Below are positions 37,649 through 52,344 of a stretch of DNA of 64,000 bases, in pieces. The position numbers were made by a program, and so were the translations under genes. Positions within the stretch are counted from its first letter, which is position 1; every line of letters begins with the position of its first letter. The stretch is taken from assembly GCF_932526225.1 (NCBI RefSeq), contig NC_064041.1, positions 17,049,888 to 17,113,887 on the forward strand, in the 5' to 3' direction. A model generated the notes under the pieces. That model saw only the letters and a list, made by a program, of their open reading frames with translations, did no database searches and was not told the DNA's origin. Source of the stretch: Nematostella vectensis. Lineage: Eukaryota; Cnidaria; Anthozoa; Actiniaria; Edwardsiidae.

Positions 37649-40600
37649 GATCCTGAACAAAGCATGAGCACATCAAAGATGCTGAGAGTACATAAAAATG
37701 TCCCTATACCTTCTTTTTATGTCATGACACACCAAGAACAGTATAATTAAGTATCGATATTTAAAAAAAAAAAATAAAGAAAAAAAATAGGCTATCAGCG
37801 GGAATCGAACCCGGGTCGCTGCGTTAGTAGTCAAGTGCCCGCAACGAAAGACTAACGTGGCATTGCTGAAGGGAATTGTAATGAAAATTAGTTTTAATAC
37901 TATTGGTATCGTAAACTATCCCAAGCAAAGTCACCATCGGACTGGAGGTTAAATTCGGGAAAGGCTTCAGGGTTACATTCGGGAATTTGTTTTACGAGTG
38001 TAACCTCCAAAAGGTTACAATCGATAATTTTTTTTCCGAATGTAAATTCCAAAAAGTAACATTAGGAAAAATAAAACAGTATACTCGGAAAAAAAGGTAT
38101 ATCAATCTATTGAGCGCTATGCTCTATGTTAGAATCTACTTAATCAAGTTATCCAAGGAATCTAGTTAGTTGTTGTGTGCATAAAATATGTTCAGGATCC
38201 TGAACAAAGCATGAGCACATCAAAGATGCTGAGAGTACATAAAAATGTCCCTATACATTCTTTTTATGTCATGACACACCAAGAACAGTATAATTAAGTA
38301 TCGATATAAAAAAAAATAAAGAAAAAAAAAGGCTATCAGCGGGAATCGAACCCGGGTCGCTGCGTTAGTAGTCAAGTGCCCGCAACGAAAGACTAACGTG
38401 GCATTGCTGAAGGGATTTGTAATGAAAATTACTTTTAATAATATTGGTATCGTAAACTATCCCAAGCAAAGTCACCATCGGACTGGAGGTTACATTCGGG
38501 AAAGGCTTCAGGGTTACATTCGGGAATTTGTTTTACGAGTGTAACCTCCAAAAGGTTACAATCGATATTTTTTTTCCGAATGTAAATTCCAAAAAGTAAC
38601 ATTAGGAAAAATAAAACAGTATACTCGGAAAAAAAGGTATATCAATCTATCGAGCGCTATGCTCTATGTTAGAATCTACTTAATCAAGTTATCCAAGGAA
38701 TCTAGTTAGTTGTTGTGTGCATAAAATATGTACAGGATCCTGAACAAAGCATGAGCACATCAAAGATGCTGAGAGTACATAAAAATGTCCCTATACATTC
38801 TTTTTATGTCATGACACACCAAGAACAGTATAATTAAGTATCGATATAAAAAAAAAAATAAAGAAAAAATAAAGGCTATCAGCGGGAATCGAACCCGGGT
38901 CGCTGCGTTAGTAGTCAAGTGCCCGCAACGAAAGACTAACGTGGCATTGCTGAAGGGATTTGTAATGAAAATTACTTTTAATACTATTGGTATCGTAAAC
39001 TATCCCAAGCAAAGTCACCATCGGACTGGAGGTTACATTCGGGAAAAGCTTCAGGGTTACATTCGGGAATTTGTTTTACGAGTGTTACCTCCAAAAGGTT
39101 ACAATCGATTTTTTTTTCCGAATGTAAATTCCAAAAAGTAACATTAGGAAAAATAAAACAGTATACTCGGAAAAAAAAGGTATATCAATCTATCGAGCGC
39201 TATGCTCTATGTTAGAATCTACTTAATCAAGTTATCCAAGGAATCTAGTTAGTTCTTGTGTGCATAAAATATGTACAGGATCCTGAACAAAGCATGAGCA
39301 CATCAAAGATGCTGAGAGTACATAAAAATGTCCCTATACCTTCTTTTTATGTCATGACACTCCCAGAACAGTATAATTAAGTATCGATATTTAAAAAAAA
39401 AAATAAAGAAAAAAATTAGGCTATCAGCGGGAATCGAACCCGGGTCGCTGCGTTAGTAGTCAAGTGCCCGCAACGAAAGACTAACGTGGCATTGCTGAAG
39501 GGATTTGTAATGAAAATTACTTTTAATACTATTGGTATCGTAAACTATCCCAAGCAAAGTCACCATCGGACTGGAGGTTACATTCGGGAAAAGCTTCAGG
39601 GTTACATTCGGGAATTTGTTTTACGAGTGTAAATTCCAAAAGGTTACCATCGATAATTTTTTTTCCGAATGTAAATTCCAAAATGTAACATTAGGAAAAA
39701 TAAAACAGTATACTCGGAAAAAAAGGTATATCAATCTATCGAGCGCTATGCTCTATGTTAGAATCGACTTAATCAAGTTATCCAAGGAATCTAGTTAGTT
39801 CTTGTGTGCATAAAATATGTACAGGATCCTGAACAAAGCATGAGCACATCAAAGATGCTGAGAGTACATAAAAATGTCCCTATACCTTCTTTTTATGTCA
39901 TGACACACCAAGAACAGTATGATTAAGTATCGATATTTAAAAAAAAAATAAAGAAAAAAAATAGGCTATCAGCGGGAATCGAACCCGGGTCGCTGCGTTA
40001 GTAGTCAAGTGCCCGCAACGAAAGACTAACGTGGCATTGCTGAAGGGATTTGTAATGAAAATTACTTTTAATACTATTGGTATCGTAAACTATCCCAAGC
40101 AAAGTCACCATCGGACTGGAGGTTACATTCGGGAAAAGCTTCAGGGTTACATTCGGGAATTTGTTTTACGAGTGTAAATTCCAAAAGGTTACCATCGATA
40201 ATTTTTTTTCCGAATGTAAATTCCAAAATGTAACATTAGGAAAAATAAAACAGTATACTCGGAAAAAAAGGTATATCAATCTATCGAGCGCTATGCTCTA
40301 TGTTAGAATCGACTTAATCAAGTTATCCAAGGAATCTAGTTAGTTCTTGTGTGCATAAAATATGTACAGGATCCTGAACAAAGCATGAGCACATCAAAGA
40401 TGCTGAGAGTACATAAAAATGTCCCTATACGTTCTTTTTATGTCATGACACACCAAGAACAGTGAACTTAAGTATCGATATTTAAAAAAAAAAATAAAGA
40501 AAAAAAAATAGGCTATCAGCGGGAATCGAACCCGGGTAGCTGCGTTAGTAGTCAAGTGCCCGCAACGACAGACTAACGTGGCATTGCTGAAGGGAATTGT

Positions 40601-43600
40601 AATGAAAATTAGTTTTAATACTATTGGTATCGTAAACTATCCCAAGCAAAGTCACCATCGGACTGGAGGTTACATTCGGGAAAAGCTTCAGGGTTACATT
40701 CGGGAATTTGTTTTACGAGTGTAACTTCCAAAAGGTTACCATCGATAATTTTTTTTTCCGAATGTAAATTCCAAAATGTAACATTAGGAAAAATAAAACA
40801 GTATACTCGGAAAAAAAGGTATATCAATCTATCGAGCGCTATGCTCTATGTTAGAATCGACTTAATCAAGTTATCCAAGGAATCTAGTTAGTTCTTGTGT
40901 GCATAAAATATGTACAGGATCCTGAACAAAGCATGAGCACATCAAAGATGCTGAGAGTACATAAAAATGTCCCTATACCTTCTTTTTATGTCATGACACA
41001 CCAAGAACAGTATAATTAAGTATCGATATTTAAAAAAAAAAAATAAAGAAAAAAAATAGGCTATCAGCGGGAATCGAACCCGGGTCGCTGCGTTAGTAGT
41101 CAAGTGCCCGCAACGAAAGACTAACGTGGCATTGCTGAAGGGAATTGTAATGAAAATTAGTTTTAATACTATTGGTATCGTAAACTATCCCAAGCAAAGT
41201 CACCATCGGACTGGAGGTTACATTCGGGAAAGGCTTCAGGGTTACATTCGGGAATTTGTTTTACGAGTGTAACCTCCAAAAGGTTACAATCGATAATTTT
41301 TTTTCCGAATGTAAATTCCAAAAAGTAACATTAGGAAAAATAAAACAGTATACTCGGAAAAAAAGGTATATCAATCTATTGAGCGCTATGCTCTATGTTA
41401 GAATCTACTTAATCAAGTTATCCAAGGAATCTAGTTAGTTGTTGTGTGCATAAAATATGTTCAGAATCCTGAACAAAGCATGAGCACATCAAAGATGCTG
41501 AGAGTACATAAAAATGTCCCTATACATTCTTTTTATGTCATGACACACCAAGAACAGTATAATTAAGTATCGATATAAAAAAAAATAAAGAAAAAAAAAG
41601 GCTATCAGCGGGAATCGAACCCGGGTCGCTGCGTTAGTAGTCAAGTGCCCGCAACGAAAGACTAACGTGGCATTGCTGAAGGGATTTGTAATGAAAATTA
41701 CTTTTAATAATATTGGTATCGTAAACTATCCCAAGCAAAGTCACCATCGGACTGGAGGTTACATTCGGGAAAGGCTTCAGGGTTACATTCGGGAATTTGT
41801 TTTACGAGTGTAACCTCCAAAAGGTTACAATCGATATTTTTTTTCCGAATGTAAATTCCAAAAAGTAACATTAGGAAAAATAAAACAGTATACTCGGAAA
41901 AAAAGGTATATCAATCTATCGAGCGCTATGCTCTATGTTAGAATCTACTTAATCAAGTTATCCAAGGAATCTAGTTAGTTGTTGTGTGCATAAAATATGT
42001 ACAGGATCCTGAACAAAGCATGAGCACATCAAAGATGCTGAGAGTACATAAAAATGTCCCTATACATTCTTTTTATGTCATGACACACCAAGAACAGTAT
42101 AATTAAGTATCGATATAAAAAAAAAAAATAAAGAAAAAATAAAGGCTATCAGCGGGAATCGAACCCGGGTCGCTGCGTTAGTAGTCAAGTGCCCGCAACG
42201 AAAGACTAACGTGGCATTGCTGAAGGGATTTGTAATGAAAATTACTTTTAATACTATTGGTATCGTAAACTATCCCAAGCAAAGTCACCATCGGACTGGA
42301 GGTTACATTCGGGAAAAGCTTCAGGGTTACATTCGGGAATTTGTTTTACGAGTGTTACCTCCAAAAGGTTACAATCGATTTTTTTTTCCGAATGTAAATT
42401 CCAAAAAGTAACATTAGGAAAAATAAAACAGTATACTCGGAAAAAAAAGGTATATCAATCTATCGAGCGCTATGCTCTATGTTAGAATCTACTTAATCAA
42501 GTTATCCAAGGAATCTAGTTAGTTCTTGTGTGCATAAAATATGTACAGGATCCTGAACAAAGCATGAGCACATCAAAGATGCTGAGAGTACATAAAAATG
42601 TCCCTATACATTCTTTTTATGTCATGACACACCAAGAACAGTATAATTAAGTATCGATATAAAAAAAAATAAAGAAAAAAAAAGGCTATCAGCGGGAATC
42701 GAACCCGGGTCGCTGCGTTAGTAGTCAAGTGCCCGCAACGAAAGACTAACGTGGCATTGCTGAAGGGATTTGTAATGAAAATTACTTTTAATAATATTGG
42801 TATCGTAAACTATCCCAAGCAAAGTCACCATCGGACTGGAGGTTACATTCGGGAAAGGCTTCAGGGTTACATTCGGGAATTTGTTTTACGAGTGTAACCT
42901 CCAAAAGGTTACAATCGATATTTTTTTTCCGAATGTAAATTCCAAAAAGTAACATTAGGAAAAATAAAACAGTATACTCGGAAAAAAAGGTATATCAATC
43001 TATCGAGCGCTATGCTCTATGTTAGAATCTACTTAATCAAGTTATCCAAGGAATCTAGTTAGTTGTTGTGTGCATAAAATATGTACAGGATCCTGAACAA
43101 AGCATGAGCACATCAAAGATGCTGAGAGTACATAAAAATGTCCCTATACATTCTTTTTATGTCATGACACACCAAGAACAGTATAATTAAGTATCGATAT
43201 AAAAAAAAAAAATAAAGAAAAAATAAAGGCTATCAGCGGGAATCGAACCCGGGTCGCTGCGTTAGTAGTCAAGTGCCCGCAACGAAAGACTAACGTGGCA
43301 TTGCTGAAGGGATTTGTAATGAAAATTACTTTTAATACTATTGGTATCGTAAACTATCCCAAGCAAAGTCACCATCGGACTGGAGGTTACATTCGGGAAA
43401 AGCTTCAGGGTTACATTCGGGAATTTGTTTTACGAGTGTTACCTCCAAAAGGTTACAATCGATTTTTTTTTCCGAATGTAAATTCCAAAAAGTAACATTA
43501 GGAAAAATAAAACAGTATACTCGGAAAAAAAAGGTATATCAATCTATCGAGCGCTATGCTCTATGTTAGAATCTACTTAATCAAGTTATCCAAGGAATCT

Positions 43601-46600
43601 AGTTAGTTCTTGTGTGCATAAAATATGTACAGGATCCTGAACAAAGCATGAGCACATCAAAGATGCTGAGAGTACATAAAAATGTCCCTATACCTTCTTT
43701 TTATGTCATGACACTCCCAGAACAGTATAATTAAGTATCGATATTTAAAAAAAAAAAATAAAGAAAAAAATTAGGCTATCAGCGGGAATCGAACCCGGGT
43801 CGCTGCGTTAGTAGTCAAGTGCCCGCAACGAAAGACTAACGTGGCATTGCTGAAGGGATTTGTAATGAAAATTACTTTTAATACTATTGGTATCGTAAAC
43901 TATCCCAAGCAAAGTCACCATCGGACTGGAGGTTACATTCGGGAAAAGCTTCAGGGTTACATTCGGGAATTTGTTTTACGAGTGTAAATTCCAAAAGGTT
44001 ACCATCGATAATTTTTTTTCCGAATGTAAATTCCAAAATGTAACATTAGGAAAAATAAAACAGTATACTCGGAAAAAAAGGTATATCAATCTATCGAGCG
44101 CTATGCTCTATGTTAGAATCGACTTAATCAAGTTATCCAAGGAATCTAGTTAGTTCTTGTGTGCATAAAATATGTACAGGATCCTGAACAAAGCATGAGC
44201 ACATCAAAGATGCTGAGAGTACATAAAAATGTCCCTATACCTTCTTTTTATGTCATGACACACCAAGAACAGTATGATTAAGTATCGATATTTAAAAAAA
44301 AAATAAAGAAAAAAAATAGGCTATCAGCGGGAATCGAACCCGGGTCGCTGCGTTAGTAGTCAAGTGCCCGCAACGAAAGACTAACGTGGCATTGCTGAAG
44401 GGATTTGTAATGAAAATTACTTTTAATACTATTGGTATCGTAAACTATCCCAAGCAAAGTCACCATCGGACTGGAGGTTACATTCGGGAAAAGCTTCAGG
44501 GTTACATTCGGGAATTTGTTTTACGAGTGTAAATTCCAAAAGGTTACCATCGATAATTTTTTTTCCGAATGTAAATTCCAAAATGTAACATTAGGAAAAA
44601 TAAAACAGTATACTCGGAAAAAAAGGTATATCAATCTATCGAGCGCTATGCTCTATGTTAGAATCGACTTAATCAAGTTATCCAAGGAATCTAGTTAGTT
44701 CTTGTGTGCATAAAATATGTACAGGATCCTGAACAAAGCATGAGCACATCAAAGATGCTGAGAGTACATAAAAATGTCCCTATACGTTCTTTTTATGTCA
44801 TGACACACCAAGAACAGTGAACTTAAGTATCGATATTTAAAAAAAAAAATAAAGAAAAAAAAATAGGCTATCAGCGGGAATCGAACCCGGGTAGCTGCGT
44901 TAGTAGTCAAGTGCCCGCAACGACAGACTAACGTGGCATTGCTGAAGGGAATTGTAATGAAAATTAGTTTTAATACTATTGGTATCGTAAACTATCCCAA
45001 GCAAAGTCACCATCGGACTGGAGGTTACATTCGGGAAAAGCTTCAGGGTTACATTCGGGAATTTGTTTTACGAGTGTAACTTCCAAAAGGTTACCATCGA
45101 TAATTTTTTTTTCCGAATGTAAATTCCAAAATGTAACATTAGGAAAAATAAAACAGTATACTCGGAAAAAAAGGTATATCAATCTATCGAGCGCTATGCT
45201 CTATGTTAGAATCGACTTAATCAAGTTATCCAAGGAATCTAGTTAGTTCTTGTGTGCATAAAATATGTACAGGATCCTGAACAAAGCATGAGCACATCAA
45301 AGATGCTGAGAGTACATAAAAATGTCCCTATACCTTCTTTTTATGTCATGACACACCAAGAACAGTATAATTAAGTATCGATATTTAAAAAAAAAAAATA
45401 AAGAAAAAAAATAGGCTATCAGCGGGAATCGAACCCGGGTCGCTGCGTTAGTAGTCAAGTGCCCGCAACGAAAGACTAACGTGGCATTGCTGAAGGGAAT
45501 TGTAATGAAAATTAGTTTTAATACTATTGGTATTGTAAACTATCCCAAGCAAAGTCACCATCGGACTGGAGGTTACATTCGGGAAAGGCTTCAGGGTTAC
45601 ATTCGGGAATTTGTTTTACGAGTGTAACCTCCAAAAGGTTACAATCGATAATTTTTTTTCCGAATGTAAATTCCAAAAAGTAACATTAGGAAAAATAAAA
45701 CAGTATACTCGGAAAAAAAGGTATATCAATCTATTGAGCGCTATGCTCTATGTTAGAATCTACTTAATCAAGTTATCCAAGGAATCTAGTTAGTTGTTGT
45801 GTGCATAAAATATGTTCAGGATCCTGAACAAAGCATGAGCACATCAAAGATGCTGAGAGTACATAAAAATGTCCCTATACATTCTTTTTATGTCATGACA
45901 CACCAAGAACAGTATAATTAAGTATCGATATAAAAAAAAAAAAATAAAGAAAAAATAAAGGCTATCAGCGGGAATCGAACCCGGGTCGCTGCGTTAGTAG
46001 TCAAGTGCCCGCAACGAAAGACTAACGTGGCATTGCTGAAGGGATTTGTAATGAAAATTACTTTTAATACTATTGGTATCGTAAACTATCCCAAGCAAAG
46101 TCACCATCGGACTGGAGGTTACATTCGGGAAAAGCTTCAGGGTTACATTCGGGAATTTGTTTTACGAGTGTTACCTCCAAAAGGTTACAATCGATTTTTT
46201 TTTCCGAATGTAAATTCCAAAAAGTAACATTAGGAAAAATAAAACAGTATACTCGGAAAAAAAAGGTATATCAATCTATCGAGCGCTATGCTCTATGTTA
46301 GAATCTACTTAATCAAGTTATCCAAGGAATCTAGTTAGTTCTTGTGTGCATAAAATATGTACAGGATCCTGAACAAAGCATGAGCACATCAAAGATGCTG
46401 AGAGTACATAAAAATGTCCCTATACCTTCTTTTTATGTCATGACACTCCCAGAACAGTATAATTAAGTATCGATATTTAAAAAAAAAAAATAAAGAAAAA
46501 AATTAGGCTATCAGCGGGAATCGAACCCGGGTCGCTGCGTTAGTAGTCAAGTGCCCGCAACGAAAGACTAACGTGGCATTGCTGAAGGGATTTGTAATGA

Positions 46601-48004
46601 AAATTACTTTTAATACTATTGGTATCGTAAACTATCCCAAGCAAAGTCACCATCGGACTGGAGGTTACATTCGGGAAAAGCTTCAGGGTTACATTCGGGA
46701 ATTTGTTTTACGAGTGTAAATTCCAAAAGGTTACCATCGATAATTTTTTTTCCGAATGTAAATTCCAAAATGTAACATTAGGAAAAATAAAACAGTATAC
46801 TCGGAAAAAAAGGTATATCAATCTATCGAGCGCTATGCTCTATGTTAGAATCGACTTAATCAAGTTATCCAAGGAATCTAGTTAGTTCTTGTGTGCATAA
46901 AATATGTACAGGATCCTGAACAAAGCATGAGCACATCAAAGATGCTGAGAGTACATAAAAATGTCCCTATACCTTCTTTTTATGTCATGACACACCAAGA
47001 ACAGTATGATTAAGTATCGATATTTAAAAAAAAAATAAAGAAAAAAAATAGGCTATCAGCGGGAATCGAACCCGGGTCGCTGCGTTAGTAGTCAAGTGCC
47101 CGCAACGAAAGACTAACGTGGCATTGCTGAAGGGATTTGTAATGAAAATTACTTTTAATACTATTGGTATCGTAAACTATCCCAAGCAAAGTCACCATCG
47201 GACTGGAGGTTACATTCGGGAAAAGCTTCAGGGTTACATTCGGGAATTTGTTTTACGAGTGTAAATTCCAAAAGGTTACCATCGATAATTTTTTTTCCGA
47301 ATGTAAATTCCAAAATGTAACATTAGGAAAAATAAAACAGTATACTCGGAAAAAAAGGTATATCAATCTATCGAGCGCTATGCTCTATGTTAGAATCGAC
47401 TTAATCAAGTTATCCAAGGAATCTAGTTAGTTCTTGTGTGCATAAAATATGTACAGGATCCTGAACAAAGCATGAGCACATCAAAGATGCTGAGAGTACA
47501 TAAAAATGTCCCTATACGTTCTTTTTATGTCATGACACACCAAGAACAGTGAACTTAAGTATCGATATTTCAAAAAAAAAATAAAGAAAAAAAAATAGGC
47601 TATCAGCGGGAATCGAACCCGGGTAGCTGCGTTAGTAGTCAAGTGCCCGCAACGACAGACTAACGTGGCATTGCTGAAGGGAATTGTAATGAAAATTAGT
47701 TTTAATACTATTGGTATCGTAAACTATCCCAAGCAAAGTCACCATCGGACTGGAGGTTACATTCGGGAAAAGCTTCAGGGTTACATTCGGGAATTTGTTT
47801 TACGAGTGTAACTTCCAAAAGGTTACCATCGATAATTTTTTTTTCCGAATGTAAATTCCAAAATGTAACATTAGGAAAAATAAAACAGTATACTCGGAAA
47901 AAAAGGTATATCAATCTATCGAGCGCTATGCTCTATGTTAGAATCGACTTAATCAAGTTATCCAAGGAATCTAGTTAGTTCTTGTGTGCATAAAATATGT
48001 ACAG
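37648..48004 (-). repeat. Higher-order repeat series Q-P-L-R-S-T with variable monomer number
   Basis: I labelled monomers by diagnostic variants: Q (ATTGAGCGCT), P (540 bp, AATAATATTGG), L (GTGTTACCTCC), R and S (GTGTAAATTCC), T (GTGTAACTTCC, AGTGAACTTAAG, CGACAGACT). The order is Q P L R S T (37648-40917, 3269 bp), then Q P L P L R S T (40917-45272, 4355 bp), then Q L R S T (45272-48004, 2732 bp). The second copy has a duplicated P-L pair, and the third has lost P. A Q-like monomer follows at 48004-48551. Confidence 0.85.
38190..38207. repeat. 18-bp perfect palindrome variant around the GGATCC site
   Basis: Most right-arm monomers have GTACAGGATCCTGAAC, where the inner CAGGATCCTG is palindromic. 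Here TACAGG has become TTCAGG, giving TGTTCAGGATCCTGAACA, which is palindromic over 18 bp. The same variant is at about 45814-45831. In the copy at 41464 the centre has further changed to GAATCC. Confidence 0.75.
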
Positions 48005-48550
48005 GATCCTGAACAAAGCATGAGCACATCAAAGATGCTGAGAGTACATAAAAATGTCCCTATACCTTCTTTTTATGTCATGACACACCAAGAACAGTAT
48101 AATTAAGTATCGATATTTAAAAAAAAAAAATAAAGAAAAAAAATAGGCTATCAGCGGGAATCGAACCCGGGTCGCTGCGTTAGTAGTCAAGTGCCCGCAA
48201 CGAAAGACTAACGTGGCATTGCTGAAGGGAATTGTAATGAAAATTAGTTTTAATACTATTGGTATCGTAAACTATCCCAAGCAAAGTCACCATCGGACTG
48301 GAGGTTACATTCGGGAAAGGCTTCAGGGTTACATTCGGGAATTTGTTTTACGAGTGTAACCTCCAACAGGTTACAATCGATAATTTTTTTTCCGAATGTA
48401 AATTCCAAAAAGTAACATTAGGAAAAATAAAACAGTATATTCGGAAAAAAAGGTATATCAATCTATTGAGCGCTATGCTCTATGTTAGAATCTACTTAAT
48501 CAAGTTATCCAAGGAATCTAGTTAGTTGTTGTGTGCATAAAATATGTACA

Positions 48551-51500
48551 GGATCCTGAACAAAGCATGAGCACATCAAAGATGCTGAGAGTACATAAAA
48601 ATGTCCCTATACATTCTTTTTATGTCATGACACACCAAGAACAGTATAATTAAGTATCGATATAAAAAAAAATAAAGAAAAAAAAAGGCTATCAGCGGGA
48701 ATCGAACCCGGGTCGCTGCGTTAGTAGTCAAGTGCCCGCAACGAAAGACTAACGTGGCATTGCTGAAGGGATTTGTAATGAAAATTACTTTTAATACTAT
48801 TGGTATCGTAAACTATCCCAAGCAAAGTCACCATCGGACTGGAGGTTACATTCGGGAAAGGCTTCAGGGTTACATTCGGGAATTTGTTTTACGAGTGTAA
48901 CCTCCAAAAGGTTACAATCGATAATTTTTTTTCCGAATGTAAATTCCAAAAAGTAACATTAGGAAAAATAAAACAGTATACTCGGAAAAAAAGGTATATC
49001 AATCTATCGAGCGCTATGCTCTATGTTAGAATCTACTTAATCAAGTTATCCAAGGAATCTAATTAGTTGTTGTGTGCATAAAATATGTACAGGATCCTGA
49101 ACAAAGCATGAGCACATCAAAGATGCTGAGAGTACATAAAAATGTCCCTATACATTCTTTTTATGTCATGACACACCAAGAACAGTATAATTAAGTATCG
49201 ATATAAAAAAAAATAAAGAAAAAAAAAGGCTATCAGCGGGAATCGAACCCGGGTCGCTGCGTTAGTAGTCAAGTGCCCGCAACGAAAGACTAACGTGGCA
49301 TTGCTGAAGGGATTTGTAATGAACATTACTTTTAATACTATTGGTATCGTAAACTATCCCAAGCAAAGTCACCATCGGACTGGAGGTTACATTCGGGAAA
49401 GGCTTCAGGGTTACATTCGGGAATTTGTTTTACGAGTGTAACCTCCAAAAGGTTACAATCGATAATTTTTTTTCCGAATGTAAATTCCAAAAAGTAACAT
49501 TAGGAAAAATAAAACAGTATACTCGGAAAAAAAGGTATATCAATCTATCGAGCGCTATGCTCTATGTTAGAATCTACTTAATCAAGTTATCCAAGGAATC
49601 TAGTTAGTTGTTGTGTGCATAAAATATGTACAGGATCCTGAACAAAGCATGAGCACATCAAAGATGCTGAGAGTACATAAAAATGTCCCTATACATTCTT
49701 TTTATGTCATTACACACCAAGAACAGTATAATTAAGTATCGATATAAAAAAAAATAAAGAAAAAAAAAGGCTATCAGCGGGAATCGAACCCGGGTCGCTG
49801 CGTTAGTAGTCAAGTGCCCGCAACGAAAGACTAACGTGGCATTGCTGAAGGGATTTGTAATGAAAATTACTTTTAATACTATTGGTATCGTAAACTATCC
49901 CAAGCAAAGTCACCATCGGACTGGAGGTTACATTCGGGAAAGGCTTCAGGGTTACATTCGGGAATTTGTTTTACGAGTGTAACCTCCAAAAGGTTACAAT
50001 CGATAATTTTTTTTCCGAATGTAAATTCCAAAAAGTAACATTAGGAAAAATAAAACAGTATACTCGGAAAAAAAGGTATATCAATCTATCGAGCGCTATG
50101 CTCTATGTTAGAATCTACTTAATCAAGTTATCCAAGGAATCTAGTTAGTTGTTGTGTGCATAAAATATGTACAGGATCCTGAACAAAGCATGAGCACATC
50201 AAAGATGCTGAGAGTACATAAAAATGTCCCTATACATTCTTTTTATGTCATGACACACCAAGAACAGTATAATTAAGTATCGATATAAAAAAAAAATAAA
50301 AAAAAAAAAAAAAGGCTATCAGCGGGAATCGAACCCGGGTCGCTGCGTTAGTAGTCAAGTGCCCGCAACGAAAGACTAACGTGGCATTGCTGAAGGGATT
50401 TGTAATGAAAATTACTTTTAATACTATTGGTATCGTAAACTATCCCAAGCAAAGTCACCATCGGACTGGAGGTTACATTCGGGAAAAGCTTCAGGGTTAC
50501 ATTCGGGAATTTGTTTTACGAGTGTTACCTCCAAAAGGTTACAATCGATTTTTTTTTTTCCGAATGTAAATTCCAAAAAGTAACATTAGGAAAATAAAAC
50601 AGTATACTCGGAAAAAAAGGTATATCAATCTATCGAGCGCTATGCTCTATGTTAGAATCTACTTAATCAAGTTATCCAAGGAATCTAGTTAGTTGTTGTG
50701 TGCATAAAATATGTACAGGATCCTGAACAAAGCATGAGCACATCAAAGATGCTGAGAGTACATAAAAATGTCCCTATACATTCTTTTTATGTCATGACAC
50801 ACCAAGAACAGTATAATTAAGTATCGATATAAAAAAAAATAAAGAAAAAAAAAGGCTATCAGCGGGAATCGAACCCGGGTCGCTGCGTTAGTAGTCAAGT
50901 GCCCGCAACGAAAGACTAACGTGGCATTGCTGAAGGGATTTGTAATGAAAATTACTTTTAATACTATTGGTATCGTAAACTATCCCAAGCAAAGTCACCA
51001 TCGGACTGGAGGTTACATTCGGGAAAGGCTTCAGGGTTACATTCGGGAATTTGTTTTACGAGTGTAACCTCCAAAAGGTTACAATCGATAATTTTTTTTC
51101 CGAATGTAAATTCCAAAAAGTAACATTAGGAAAAATAAAACAGTATACTCGGAAAAAAAGGTATATCAATCTATCGAGCGCTATGCTCTATGTTAGAATC
51201 TACTTAATCAAGTTATCCAAGGAATCTAGTTAGTTGTTGTGTGCATAAAATATGTACAGGATCCTGAACAAAGCATGAGCACATCAAAGATGCTGAGAGT
51301 ACATAAAAATGTCCCTATACATTCTTTTTATGTCATGACACACCAAGAACAGTATAATTAAGTATCGATATAAAAAAAAATAAAGAAAAAAAAAGGCTAT
51401 CAGCGGGAATCGAACCCGGGTCGCTGCGTTAGTAGTCAAGTGCCCGCAACGAAAGACTAACGTGGCATTGCTGAAGGGATTTGTAATGAACATTACTTTT

Positions 51501-51800
51501 AATACTATTGGTATCGTAAACTATCCCAAGCAAAGTCACCATCGGACTGGAGGTTACATTCGGGAAAGGCTTCAGGGTTACATTCGGGAATTTGTTTTAC
51601 GAGTGTAACCTCCAAAAGGTTACAATCGATAATTTTTTTTCCGAATGTAAATTCCAAAAAGTAACATTAGGAAAAATAAAACAGTATACTCGGAAAAAAA
51701 GGTATATCAATCTATCGAGCGCTATGCTCTATGTTAGAATCTACTTAATCAAGTTATCCAAGGAATCTAGTTAGTTGTTGTGTGCATAAAATATGTACAG
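48551..51800 (-). repeat. Higher-order repeat: 4-mer of 2167 bp, one and a half copies
   Basis: Monomers of 541, 541, 541 and 544 bp (48551-50718) are followed by two 541-bp monomers (50718-51800) that repeat the first two. The rare variant TGAACATTACTT is in the second monomer of each (about 49320 and 51487, 2167 bp apart). After 51800 the sequence changes to R-type monomers. Confidence 0.8.
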
Positions 51801-52344
51801 GATCCTGAACAAAGCATGAGCACATCAAAGATGCTGAGAGTACATAAAAATGTCCCTATACCTTCTTTTTATGTCATGACACTCCAAGAACAGTATAATT
51901 AAGTATCGATATTTAAAAAAAAAATAAAGAAAAAAAATAGGCTATCAGCGGGAATCGAACCCGGGTCGCTGCGTTAGTAGTCAAGTGCCCGCAACGAAAG
52001 ACTAACGTGGCATTGCTGAAGGGATTTGTAATGAAAATTACTTTTAATACTATTGGTATCGTAAACTATCCCAAGCAAAGTCACCATCGGACTGGAGGTT
52101 ACATTCGGGAAAAGCTTCAGGGTTACATTCGGGAATTTGTTTTACGAGTGTAAATTCCAAAAGGTTACCATCGATAATTTTTTTTCCGAATGTAAATTCC
52201 AAAATGTAACATTAGGAAAAATAAAACAGTATACTCGGAAAAAAAGGTATATCAATCTATCGAGCGCTATGCTCTATGTTAGAATCGACTTAATCAAGTT
52301 ATCCAAGGAATCTAGTTAGTTCTTGTGTGCATAAAATATGTACA

